In this document: positions 52,327 through 60,405 of the stretch, in pieces | Position numbering within the stretch: the stretch's first letter is position 1 | Layout of the letters: each line of letters opens with the position of its first letter | DNA from: Rhodocyclales bacterium | GTDB lineage: Bacteria > Pseudomonadota > Gammaproteobacteria > Burkholderiales > Rhodocyclaceae | Length of the DNA stretch: 64,000 nucleotides | Assembly: GCA_016183655.1 (NCBI GenBank) | Contig: JACPEH010000020.1 | Span: 62,001-126,000, forward strand | Reading direction: 5' to 3' | Program-made: the position numbers and the translations under genes | The notes under the pieces: model-generated | The model's input: the letters and a program-made list of their open reading frames with translations, nothing else | Told to the model about the DNA's origin: nothing | Databases searched by the model: none

Positions 52327-54582
52327 ATGCCACATAAGCACCCCGGCTGCCTGAAGCCGATCGCCCTCCTGCTTGCCGCGCTGTCGATTCCTGCGGCGCA
52401 TGCACAGTCCGCCTCCGGGGAGCGCGAGCTGTCCGAAGTCACCATCCAGAACAGTCGCCCGACGGTGGTCGCCGGCAGTCCGGCGCCGCAAGCGGAGGTG
52501 ACGGGCGAGCAGGTTCGCGAATTCAATGCGGTCAACGTCGAGGATGCGGTCAAGTACCTGCCCAGCCTGCAGATTCGCAAGCGCTACATCGGCGACCGCA
52601 ATGCGATCGTCGCCTCGCGCACCGCCGGCACCGTGCAGAGCGCGCGCTCGCTGGTCTACGCCGATGGCCTGCTGCTGTCCAACCTGCTCGGCAACAGTTT
52701 TGCCTATCCGCCGCGCTGGAACATCGTCGGCACCGAGGAACTGGAGACGGTCAACGTCCTCTACGGGCCGTACTCGACGACGCTGCCGGGCAATTCCACC
52801 GGCGCCACCATCCTGATGACGACGAAGCGTCCGCAGCAGCCCGAACTGCATGCGCGCGCGCAGGTGTTCAGCCAGCATTTCAAGCTCTACGGCACCGACG
52901 AGACCTTCGACGGGCACCAGGAACAGGCCAGCGCCGGCGCCCGCTTCGGCAATCTGTCGCTCTCGCTGTTCGGCAACCATCTCGACAGCAAGGGCCAGCC
53001 GATGAGCTTCGGCACGGCGACGCGGGACCCGGGGGCGGGCGGGGCGGCGGTGACGGGCTACCACCGGGACCAGGATCCGACCGGCGCCGACCGCGTCATC
53101 GTCAGCGGCTACGGCATGGACCATTCGATCCAGGACATCGGCAAGTTGCGGCTGGCCTACGACTTCAGCCGCGATACGCGTCTGGCGGTGACGCTGGCCG
53201 AATGGCGGAACAATTCCACGTCGTCCGTCGACAACTACCTGCGCAATGCGGCGACCGGTGCGCCGGTGAGCTCCGGAACCATTCTCGTCGGCGGCGTTCG
53301 CTACAGGTTGACGGCGTCGCATTTCGCTCCCGGCACCAGCGATACGGTCAATCGGCTCTACGGCGTCACCTTCGACAGCCAGCTGTCTGCCGACTGGCGC
53401 TTCGAGGCGGCGGCTTCCCTCTATCGGACGCCGACCGACATCGTGCGTTCGGCATCCACCGCGACCTCGGTCAACGGTTCGGTGACCCTCGCCGACGACA
53501 CCGGCTGGCGCAACCTCGACCTGCGCGCGTTGTGGAAGCCGCAACAGGGCAAGGCCGGACATGCCGTGACCTTCGGCTACCACCGCGACGACTACGAATA
53601 TCTCAGCAGGAAGTACAACGCGAGCAACTGGCGCGACGAGGATACGCGGACCACGCTCACCGGCCGGAACGAGGGCAAGACGCAGACCGATGCCCTCTAC
53701 GTGCAGGACGAGTGGAAGTTCGCGCCGCGCTGGATGATGACCGCCGGCCTGCGTCACGAACGCTGGCAGGCGTTCGACGGCGGCATCTACACGAATACGC
53801 TCGGCAGCAACCGCTTCGCCGAGCGCGAAGAGAAGGCGACTTCGCCGAAGCTGTCGCTGGCCTACGACCTTTCCAGCGACTGGCTGTTGCGCGCGTCGTT
53901 CGGCAAGGCCTACCGTTTCCCGACGGTGACCGAGTTGTTCCAGACGGAAACCCAGGGCGCGACCACCCGGATCAGCGATCCCTCGCTGAAGCCGGAGAAA
54001 GTGATGGCTTCCGAACTTGCCGCCGAAGGCGCCGTGCTCGGCGGCAACCTGCGCGCCTCCTGGTTCCAGGAAATGATCCGCGACGCGCTGTACAGCTTCA
54101 CCGACTACACCAATACCTCGCGCAACCAGAACGTGGACAAGGTGCGCGCGCGCGGCATCGAGCTCGCCTACCAGGCGCAGAACGTGCTGCGCGGACTCGA
54201 TCTCGGCGGCAGCGTCACCTACGTGCATTCGCGCGTGCTCGAAAACCGGCTCAACCCGTCGTCGGTCGGCAAGCGCATGATCCGGCTGCCGGACTGGCGC
54301 GCGACGCTCTTCGCCAGCTACCACTTCGACGAGCGCTGGACCGGCTTCGTCGGCGTCAAGTACAGCGGCACGCAGTACAACAACCCGGACAATTCCGACA
54401 CCGATTCCGACACCTACGGCGGTAACAGCAAATTCCTCACCGTGGACGCCAAGCTCGGCTACCGTATCGCCAGGCAGCTGACGGCCGCGATCGGCGTCGA
54501 CAACCTGACCAACGACAAGCACTACGCCTTCCATCCCTATCCGCAGCGTACCTACCATGCCGAAGCCCGTTTCGATTTCTGA
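52327..54582 (+). CDS. TonB-dependent outer-membrane receptor (possible copper or metallophore uptake)
   Basis: This 751-residue protein starts MPHKHPGCLKPIALLLAALS, with the signal ending near AHA-QS; more upstream codons are open but overlap the exbD region. It has SEVTIQNS as a TonB-box region, a plug (DAVKYLPSLQIRKRYIGDRN, LLLSNLLGNSFAYPPRWNIV, LYGPYSTTLPGNSTGATI) and a barrel ending ARFDF. It overlaps a sialidase-fold gene by 26 nt, so they act together. The next operon makes the copper enzyme NosZ, so copper is a plausible cargo; this is inference. Confidence 0.87.
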   Translation: MPHKHPGCLKPIALLLAALSIPAAHAQSASGERELSEVTIQNSRPTVVAGSPAPQAEVTGEQVREFNAVNVEDAVKYLPSLQIRKRYIGDRNAIVASRTAGTVQSARSLVYADGLLLSNLLGNSFAYPPRWNIVGTEELETVNVLYGPYSTTLPGNSTGATILMTTKRPQQPELHARAQVFSQHFKLYGTDETFDGHQEQASAGARFGNLSLSLFGNHLDSKGQPMSFGTATRDPGAGGAAVTGYHRDQDPTGADRVIVSGYGMDHSIQDIGKLRLAYDFSRDTRLAVTLAEWRNNSTSSVDNYLRNAATGAPVSSGTILVGGVRYRLTASHFAPGTSDTVNRLYGVTFDSQLSADWRFEAAASLYRTPTDIVRSASTATSVNGSVTLADDTGWRNLDLRALWKPQQGKAGHAVTFGYHRDDYEYLSRKYNASNWRDEDTRTTLTGRNEGKTQTDALYVQDEWKFAPRWMMTAGLRHERWQAFDGGIYTNTLGSNRFAEREEKATSPKLSLAYDLSSDWLLRASFGKAYRFPTVTELFQTETQGATTRISDPSLKPEKVMASELAAEGAVLGGNLRASWFQEMIRDALYSFTDYTNTSRNQNVDKVRARGIELAYQAQNVLRGLDLGGSVTYVHSRVLENRLNPSSVGKRMIRLPDWRATLFASYHFDERWTGFVGVKYSGTQYNNPDNSDTDSDTYGGNSKFLTVDAKLGYRIARQLTAAIGVDNLTNDKHYAFHPYPQRTYHAEARFDF

Positions 54583-55789
54583 TGGCGGTGACTGCTTGCG
54601 GCGGGGCTGCCGCCTGCTGACCGCGTTGCTGGTGATGGCGGCAGTATTGCCTGTTCACTCCGCTGCCGCCGCCGACGCCATGCCGGCGATGAAGAAGGCG
54701 CCGCGCCCCGAGCTGGGCACCTCGGCAGCCTTCTCTCCCGACGGCACCTTGCATGTGGCCGCCAAGCAGGGCGAGCACGTTGTCGTTTACCGCAGCGCTG
54801 ACGAAGGCGTCTCGTGGTCGCCGCCGGCGATCGTGAACGCGCAGCCGGAGGCGATCGCCGCCGACGGCGAGGGCCGCCCGAAGCTCGCCTTCGCCGCTGA
54901 CGGCGCGTTGCTGGTGTCGTGGACGCGGCCGCTGGGCAAGCCCTTCAGCGGCGAAATCCGTCTTGCCCGCGCCGCCGACGGCCGCGAATTCACGCCGCCG
55001 CTCACCGTGCATCGCGACCGTGCCGAGATCACCCACCGCTTCGATTCGCTGCTGGTCGCGCCGGGAGGCCGGGTGCTGGTGGCGTGGGTCGACAAGCGCG
55101 ATCTGGAGGCGGCCAAGGCTGGCAAGGCCGCCTACCGCGGCGCGGCGATCTATGCCGCACAGTCAAACGATGGCGGGCGCAGCTTCCAGCCAGAGAAGAA
55201 GATCGCCGACCATTCCTGCGAGTGCTGCCGCATCGCTGCCGCCGTCGACCGCGACGGCGCGCCGGTCTTCATGTGGCGGCACGTCTTCGAACCGAACGAA
55301 CGCGATCACGCGCTGGCTCGCGTCGCGGCCGACGGCGCCGCCGAGTCGGTGCGGCGCGCCACCTTTGACCGCTGGAAGATCGACGGTTGCCCGCACCACG
55401 GCCCGTCGCTGGCGGTCGATGCCGCCGGCCGGCGGCATGCGGTGTGGTTCAACCAGATCGATGGCGAGGGGCAGGTCTCCTACGGCTGGCTGCCGCAGGG
55501 CGACGACACGGCCGTTGCCGGTCAGCGCCGGGTTGGCGGCGCCGGCGCGGCGCATGCCGATCTGGCGTTGAGCGGTGCGCGGGTCGGCATCGTCTGGAAG
55601 GAGTTCGATGGCGAGAAGACGCGGCTGCGGGCGGAGCTGTCCGCGGATGGCGGCGAGACCTTCCGCCCGCTCGAACTGGCCGCCACCGACGGCGCTTCCG
55701 ATCAGCCGCGCATGCTGCGGCGAGGCGACGAACTGTTCGCCTTCTGGCGCACCGAGCGCGATGGGATGCGCCTCTTCCGCCTGCGCTGA
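54557..55789 (+). CDS. Exported sialidase-fold (BNR-repeat) protein with CxCC motif
   Basis: This 410-residue protein has an N-terminal signal (CLRRGCRLLTALLVMAAVLP, cleavage near AAA) and a beta-propeller with Asp-box-like repeats (YRSADEGVSWSPP, SNDGGRSFQPEKK, SADGGETFRPLEL). HSCECCRIAA places cysteines at about 221, 223 and 224, a possible metal site. Family members are annotated as sialidases by fold only; catalytic sialidase residues were not evident. Overlap with the upstream receptor implies joint function, perhaps binding its ligand at the cell surface or in the periplasm. Confidence 0.8.
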   Translation: MPKPVSISDGGDCLRRGCRLLTALLVMAAVLPVHSAAAADAMPAMKKAPRPELGTSAAFSPDGTLHVAAKQGEHVVVYRSADEGVSWSPPAIVNAQPEAIAADGEGRPKLAFAADGALLVSWTRPLGKPFSGEIRLARAADGREFTPPLTVHRDRAEITHRFDSLLVAPGGRVLVAWVDKRDLEAAKAGKAAYRGAAIYAAQSNDGGRSFQPEKKIADHSCECCRIAAAVDRDGAPVFMWRHVFEPNERDHALARVAADGAAESVRRATFDRWKIDGCPHHGPSLAVDAAGRRHAVWFNQIDGEGQVSYGWLPQGDDTAVAGQRRVGGAGAAHADLALSGARVGIVWKEFDGEKTRLRAELSADGGETFRPLELAATDGASDQPRMLRRGDELFAFWRTERDGMRLFRLR

Positions 55790-55807
55790 CCACGCGTCGA
55801 GCGCAAG

Positions 55808-55827
55808 CCCCGGCATTCATGCCGGGG
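55808..55827. terminator. Hairpin between convergent genes
   Basis: CCCCGGCA (55808-55815) pairs with TGCCGGGG (55820-55827) over a TTCA loop. There is no T-run, so it may only stabilise transcript ends between the sialidase-fold gene and the converging small gene. Confidence 0.45.
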
Positions 55828-55925
55828 TGAGCGAGACGAAGACACCACCAGGGTGCGCATCGCGCGCCCGCGCTGTATCGTGGGAAGCCCTGGACCTTCA
55901 GGTCGGGGAGCTTCACGGCGGCGCG

Positions 55926-56423
55926 TCAGGAGCCTTCCGACTCGAAGCGGAACGGCGCGGCGACCAGCGCCCCCGCCGTTTCGACGATCACCGTCGCTTC
56001 CCACAGCATCTTGCCGGTGAGGCACACCGGCAGGTTGGCCTGGCCGGTGAAACGGCCGTCACCCATCGGCTCCAGCCGCGGCCGGTTGAATCCCATCTTC
56101 ATGTCGACGCCGGCGAAGTCGATTTCCACCTTGCGCACCTCGCCGCCGCTGGCGACGGCCAGCAGCTTCAGCGGCTTCAATGCCGGGATCGGGCGCGGGT
56201 CGATGGCGACCTCGACGCGGCCGCCGCCGGGCAGCGCGATCGCGCACGGCGATTTCCCGAGGTCGCAGGTCGACAGCGGCAGCGCGATATCGCTCTTCGG
56301 CGTCAGCAGCGGCGCCAGCCGGTAGCCGGCGATCCCCAGCGCGGCAAGGGCGGCGAGCACGAGGACGTCGATGAGCAGCTTGTTGCGGGGGGCGGGTTTG
56401 GCGGGTGGGGCGCTGGTCGTCAT
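55926..56423 (-). CDS. Hypothetical membrane-anchored periplasmic protein near nosZ
   Basis: This 165-residue protein starts MTTSAPPAKPAPRNKLLIDV; a longer frame exists but its start is unsupported. One membrane helix (LIDVLVLAALAALGIAGYRL) precedes a periplasmic domain with Cys53 and Cys60 (STCDLGKSPC) and MKMGFNRPRLEPMGDGRFTG, LPVCLTGKMLWEATVIVE. The latter layout recalls FixH/YtkA-like beta-sandwich domains. It is divergent from nosZ and near FNR-type sites. A role in copper or respiratory complex assembly is possible but unproven. Confidence 0.7.
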   Translation of the reverse strand: MTTSAPPAKPAPRNKLLIDVLVLAALAALGIAGYRLAPLLTPKSDIALPLSTCDLGKSPCAIALPGGGRVEVAIDPRPIPALKPLKLLAVASGGEVRKVEIDFAGVDMKMGFNRPRLEPMGDGRFTGQANLPVCLTGKMLWEATVIVETAGALVAAPFRFESEGS

Positions 56424-56519
56424 GGGCGTCGCCGGGCAGGCGCGGCAGTTCAGGTGAGGTCGGCCATTGTAAGGCAAGGGGGGCTGCCGGAATTCTGGCG
56501 CCGGGGACGACGGCTAAAC

Positions 56520-56533
56520 TTGACCTGAATCAA
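56520..56533. promoter_or_regulatory. FNR/DNR-type box upstream of nosZ
   Basis: TTGACCTGAATCAA matches the TTGAT-N4-ATCAA consensus in 9 of 10 fixed positions. It lies 109 nt before the nosZ ATG, which would place transcription near 56568 for a class II site. Anaerobic or NO-responsive activation of nosZ is expected. Confidence 0.75.
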
Positions 56534-56641
56534 AGTGAGGGAATCTCCCAACCCGGATCATGTGCGACATATTGCCGCAGGTGCATTTCTATGCCTTTGG
56601 CAATCCGGCTAGCAAGCCCTACCAATAAGATGGGAGAGTCA

Positions 56642-58945
56642 ATGATGAAGACCCGTATGAAGCAGGCCGTATCCATGCTGCTCGCAGCTGGCATCGGCTT
56701 CGCAGCGTCCGGCGCAGCGTACTCTGCAGAGTCGCTGCAGGACGTGATGAAGCGCCGCAACCTGTCGCAGCAGGATCTGCTCGCGGCCGCCAAGACCTAC
56801 GTGCCGACCGGCAAGCGCGACGAGTTCGTCGTCTTCGCCTCGGGCGGCCAGTCCGGTCAGGTGATCGTGTATGGCATTCCGTCCATGCGCATCCTCAAGT
56901 ACATCGGGGTCTTCACGCCGGAACCCTGGCAGGGCTATGGTTTCGACGAAAACTCGAAGTCCGTGCTGCGCCAGGGCAACATCGACGGCAAGGAAATCAA
57001 CTGGGGTGACACGCACCACCCGGCGATCTCCGAGACCGACGGCAAGTACGACGGCCAGTTCCTCTTCATCAACGACAAGGCCAACCCGCGCCTGGCCGTG
57101 ATCGACCTGCGCGACTTCGAGACCAAGCAGATCGTCGTCAACCCGATCTACAAGTCCGAGCACGGCGGCGCCTTCGTCACGCCGAACACCGAATACGTCA
57201 TCGAGGCCGCGCAGTACGCCTCGCCGCTGGCCAACAAGAAGTTCGAGCCGCTCGAAGAGTTCAACGAGAAGTACCGCGGCGGCGTCACCTACTGGAAGTT
57301 CGACCGCAAGGAAGGCCGCATCGATCCGAAACAGTCGTTCTCGCTCGAACTGCCGCCGTACTCGCAGGATCTGTCCGATGCCGGCAAGGGTCCGTCGAAC
57401 GGCTGGTCCTTCACCAACTCGTTCTGTACCGAGCGCTACGTCGGCGGCATCGAGAAGGGGCGCCCGCCGTATGAGGCCGGCTGCTCCGCCAAGGACACCG
57501 ATTACCTGCACGTGTTCAACTGGAAGAAGGCCGCCGAACTGGTCGCCGCCGGCAAGGCGAAGAAGATCAACGGCCACAACGTGCTGCCGATGGACGTCTC
57601 GATCAAGGAAGGCATCCTCTTCCTCGTTCCCGAGCCGAAGTCGCCGCACGGCGTCGACGTCACCCCGGACGGCAAGTTCATCACCGTCTCCGGCAAGCTC
57701 GACACGCACGTCTCGGTCTACTCCTTCGAGAAGATCCAGGCCGCGATCCAGGCCGGCAAGTTCGAGTCCAAGGACCCGTACGGCATCCCGGTGATCGGCA
57801 TGAAGGACGCGTTGCACGCCCAGGTCCAGCTCGGCCTCGGCCCGCTGCACACCCAGTACGACGCCAAGCAGTGCGTGGCCTATACCTCGCTCTACGTCGA
57901 TTCGCAGGTCGTCAAGTGGAACTACTGCGAAGGCAAGGTCCTCGACAAGATCTCGGTGCACTACAACATCGGCCACCTGATGGCGATGGAAGGTGACTCG
58001 ATGGATCCGAAGGGCCGCTACCTCGTCGCGCTGAACAAGCTGGCGATCGACCGTTTCGTTCCGGTCGGCCCTCTGCACCCGCAGAACCACCAGCTGATCG
58101 ACATCAGCAACGACAAGATGCAGCTCCTCTACGACATGCCGCTGCCGCTGGGCGAACCGCACTACGCCGTGGCCATCGACGCCACCAAGCTGAAGCCGGG
58201 CGTCCGCTACAAGGTCGGCACCGACTCGCGCACCGACAAGCCGCATCCGGGCATGGTCCGTGCCGGCGAGGAAGTCACGACCAGGAAGGGCAACAAGATC
58301 GAAGTCAAGGGTACGCTGATCCGCTCGCACATCACGCCGGAAACGATCGAGGCGGAAGTGGGCGACGAAATCACGGTGCACCTGACCAACCTTGAGCGTG
58401 CCCAGGACGAGACCCACGGCTTCACCGTGTCGACCTACAACGTGCATGCCTCGGTCGAACCGGGCAAGACCGTCACCGTCAAGTTCAAGGCTGACAAGGA
58501 AGGCGTCTATCCGTACTACTGCACGGAGTTCTGCTCGGCGCTGCACCTTGAGATGCAGGGTTACCTGCTGGTCAAGCCGAAGGGCTGGAAGCCGACCAAG
58601 GCGGCCGGTGCCGAGAAGGCGATCTACAACGAAGACGACTACAAGAAGCAGCTGAAGAAGGTTGCCGACACGCAGGCCGTCATCGACCAGGTCGTCGGCT
58701 ACATCACCAGCGTCAACTTCAAGGACTTCCCGGATGTGGTTGCCATGGTCGATGACGCCACCGACCAGCTGAACAAGATCAAGGAATCCAAGGCCAAGGC
58801 CGATGAGGCCGCGAAGAAGAAGGACTGGAGCCAGGCCACGCTGTGGACCGAGCAGATCTGGCAATACCAGGTCAAGGCAGCCGACCTCGGCCTGCGCGCC
58901 AAGACCTACCTGGAACAGAACGGCGCCAAGAAGGTCGCCAAGTAA
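56642..58945 (+). CDS. nosZ: Nitrous oxide reductase, clade II (Sec-exported)
   Basis: This 767-residue protein starts MMKTRMKQAVSMLLAAGIGF, with GGGAG upstream. The signal lacks a twin arginine, marking the Sec-dependent clade II enzyme. A seven-bladed propeller carries the CuZ histidines (DTHHP, HGGAFV, SPHGVDVTPDG, GPLHTQ, NIGH, PQNHQ). The cupredoxin domain has the CuA site Cys627, Cys631, His635, Met638 (CTEFCSALHLEM). It reduces N2O to N2 in the periplasm. After residue 650 there is a helical Lys-rich extension of about 115 residues without a haem motif. Confidence 0.97.
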   Translation: MMKTRMKQAVSMLLAAGIGFAASGAAYSAESLQDVMKRRNLSQQDLLAAAKTYVPTGKRDEFVVFASGGQSGQVIVYGIPSMRILKYIGVFTPEPWQGYGFDENSKSVLRQGNIDGKEINWGDTHHPAISETDGKYDGQFLFINDKANPRLAVIDLRDFETKQIVVNPIYKSEHGGAFVTPNTEYVIEAAQYASPLANKKFEPLEEFNEKYRGGVTYWKFDRKEGRIDPKQSFSLELPPYSQDLSDAGKGPSNGWSFTNSFCTERYVGGIEKGRPPYEAGCSAKDTDYLHVFNWKKAAELVAAGKAKKINGHNVLPMDVSIKEGILFLVPEPKSPHGVDVTPDGKFITVSGKLDTHVSVYSFEKIQAAIQAGKFESKDPYGIPVIGMKDALHAQVQLGLGPLHTQYDAKQCVAYTSLYVDSQVVKWNYCEGKVLDKISVHYNIGHLMAMEGDSMDPKGRYLVALNKLAIDRFVPVGPLHPQNHQLIDISNDKMQLLYDMPLPLGEPHYAVAIDATKLKPGVRYKVGTDSRTDKPHPGMVRAGEEVTTRKGNKIEVKGTLIRSHITPETIEAEVGDEITVHLTNLERAQDETHGFTVSTYNVHASVEPGKTVTVKFKADKEGVYPYYCTEFCSALHLEMQGYLLVKPKGWKPTKAAGAEKAIYNEDDYKKQLKKVADTQAVIDQVVGYITSVNFKDFPDVVAMVDDATDQLNKIKESKAKADEAAKKKDWSQATLWTEQIWQYQVKAADLGLRAKTYLEQNGAKKVAK

Positions 58946-58952
58946 GCCGGTC

Positions 58953-58966
58953 TTGATCTGACTCAA
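58953..58966. promoter_or_regulatory. FNR/DNR-type box before the monohaem cytochrome gene
   Basis: TTGATCTGACTCAA matches TTGAT-N4-ATCAA in 9 of 10 fixed positions. It is centred at 58959.5, 68 nt before the ATG of the cytochrome gene. A start near 59001 would fall at the end of the nosZ terminator. Confidence 0.65.
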
Positions 58967-58977
58967 GGCAATACCGC

Positions 58978-59010
58978 GGGGAGCAGCGTTAGTCTGCTCC
59001 CCGTTTTCTT
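58978..59010 (+). terminator. Intrinsic terminator after nosZ
   Basis: GGGGAGCAG (58978-58986) pairs with CTGCTCCCC (58994-59002) across a 7-nt loop and is followed by GTTTTCTT. Confidence 0.85.
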
Positions 59011-59027
59011 ATGTAAAAGGAATGACC

Positions 59028-59339
59028 ATGAAAAAAGTAATGGCTTTTGCCGCGCTTGCCGCGCTTGCCTCCGCTCCCGCCCTCGCCGCCGATGGCGCCA
59101 AGCTGTACGCCGAGAAGACCTGCAACGCCTGCCACGGCCCGGAAGGAAAGAAGCCGCTGATGCCGAACTACCCGAAGCTGGCCGGCCAGAATTCGGCCTA
59201 CATGGAACAGCAGATGAAGGACATCAAGAGCGGCGCCCGCAACAACGGCCAGACCGCCGCGATGAAGGGCGTCATGCACCTCGTCGACGACGCCGAGATG
59301 AAGGCGATCGCCGACTACCTGTCCAAGCTCAAGCCCTGA
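59028..59339 (+). CDS. Class I monohaem cytochrome c of the nos locus
   Basis: This 103-residue protein starts at the second of two near ATGs (AAAGGA 7-8 nt upstream). A Sec signal (MKKVMAFAALAALASAPALA) precedes the mature cytochrome with CNACHG (Cys32, Cys35, His36) and a C-terminal helix containing candidate axial Met residues (AAMKGVMHLV). It probably delivers electrons to NosZ. It has its own FNR-type box. Confidence 0.9.
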   Translation: MKKVMAFAALAALASAPALAADGAKLYAEKTCNACHGPEGKKPLMPNYPKLAGQNSAYMEQQMKDIKSGARNNGQTAAMKGVMHLVDDAEMKAIADYLSKLKP

Positions 59340-59382
59340 TCTCCGGCCGCGCGGGCGGCGGGTTTCGCGTCCGCACGCCCCG

Positions 59383-59396
59383 TTGATTCACGTCAA
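59383..59396. promoter_or_regulatory. FNR/DNR-type box before the dihaem cytochrome gene
   Basis: TTGATTCACGTCAA matches TTGAT-N4-ATCAA in 9 of 10 fixed positions. It is centred 73 nt before the ATG at 59463. Confidence 0.7.
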
Positions 59397-59462
59397 ATAC
59401 ACCACGCCGTGCGCCTGCTAACGTAGCACCGTGTGATTAATTACCAACCAGGGGGTTGTCTG

Positions 59463-60203
59463 ATGAAGAAGCTGATCATTGCCGCGTCGCTGTCGATCTT
59501 CGCGCTGGGCGTTGTCCATGCCGCGCCGCCGGCACCGAAGAAGGAAGGCATCGAAGGCAAGGACTACAAGTGGAATGCCCAGGAGGGCGAGAAGATCGAG
59601 GCCTTGCACAAGAAGGGCGACGTCAAGAATGGCCAGGAAGCCTACGAGGTCTGCGGCGCCTGCCACCTGCCTTCCGGCGCCGGTCGTCCGGACGGCACCT
59701 TTCCGCAGCTCGCCGGCCAGCACACCACCGTGCTGATCAAGCAGATCGCTGATATTCGCGCCGGCCTGCGCGACAACCCGACGATGTACCCGTTCGCCGC
59801 GACGCTGACCGACCCGCAGGAACTCGCCGACGTCGCCGCCTACATCGAGAAGCTGTGCATCCCGGTCGAACACGGCAAGTACGAAGGCGCCGATGCCGCG
59901 CTGCAGGTCGCGAAGGGCAAGGATCTCTACGAGAAGCAGTGCAAGGAGTGCCACGGCGGCAACGGCGAGGGCAACAAGGAGAAGTTCTTCCCGGTGATCG
60001 CCGGCCAGCACTACAAGTACCTGCTGCGCCAGATGACCGAGATCCGCGACGGACACCGCCGCAACGCCAACCCGGACATGGTCAAGGTCATCAAGCCCTA
60101 TACCAACGAGCAGCTGGTGGCGATCTCCGCCTACCAGTCGAGCCTGTCGATGCCTGGCTCGATGTGCAAGCCGAAGGCCGCCGCCCCGGCGAAGAAGAAA
60201 TAA
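59463..60203 (+). CDS. Dihaem cytochrome c of the nos locus
   Basis: This 246-residue protein starts MKKLIIAASLSIFALGVVHA (signal, cleavage near VHA-AP). Two haem motifs, CGACH (64-68) and CKECH (160-164), lie in tandem cytochrome c553-like domains, each followed by FPQLAGQH/FPVIAGQH and a conserved MYPFA or NPDM segment. It probably carries electrons from a NosGH-type quinol route to NosZ. The C-terminus is Ala/Lys-rich. Confidence 0.92.
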   Translation: MKKLIIAASLSIFALGVVHAAPPAPKKEGIEGKDYKWNAQEGEKIEALHKKGDVKNGQEAYEVCGACHLPSGAGRPDGTFPQLAGQHTTVLIKQIADIRAGLRDNPTMYPFAATLTDPQELADVAAYIEKLCIPVEHGKYEGADAALQVAKGKDLYEKQCKECHGGNGEGNKEKFFPVIAGQHYKYLLRQMTEIRDGHRRNANPDMVKVIKPYTNEQLVAISAYQSSLSMPGSMCKPKAAAPAKKK

Positions 60204-60224
60204 GTTTCGCCCGCAGCAAACGTG

Positions 60225-60253
60225 AAGCCCGCCATTCCACGATGGCGGGCTTT
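60225..60253 (+). terminator. Hairpin terminator candidate after the dihaem cytochrome gene
   Basis: AAGCCCGCCAT (60225-60235) pairs with ATGGCGGGCTT (60242-60252). The T-run is short, so it may be partial and let nosB be read from upstream. Confidence 0.65.
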
Positions 60254-60405
60254 ACTCCCGGCGCTGCATTAGCAATTAAGCATATGCTGCAAGCTTTGGC
60301 GGACAGACGGTGCCGCCCCGCAGCGAAGTTTCACCCGTTTTCGATCCGGCCCGGAAGACGGCCGCAGTCCAAAGTACACGGCAGCAACGCAACGAGGACA
60401 GCCCC

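Noticed and set aside
54557-55789. Glycan-cleaving sialidase
   Set aside because: The fold and Asp-box-like repeats fit, but the catalytic Arg triad/Tyr/Glu set could not be identified and the context is metal uptake.
56639-58966. A 775-codon frame antisense to nosZ
   Set aside because: No motif or ribosome site; nosZ on the plus strand is unmistakable.
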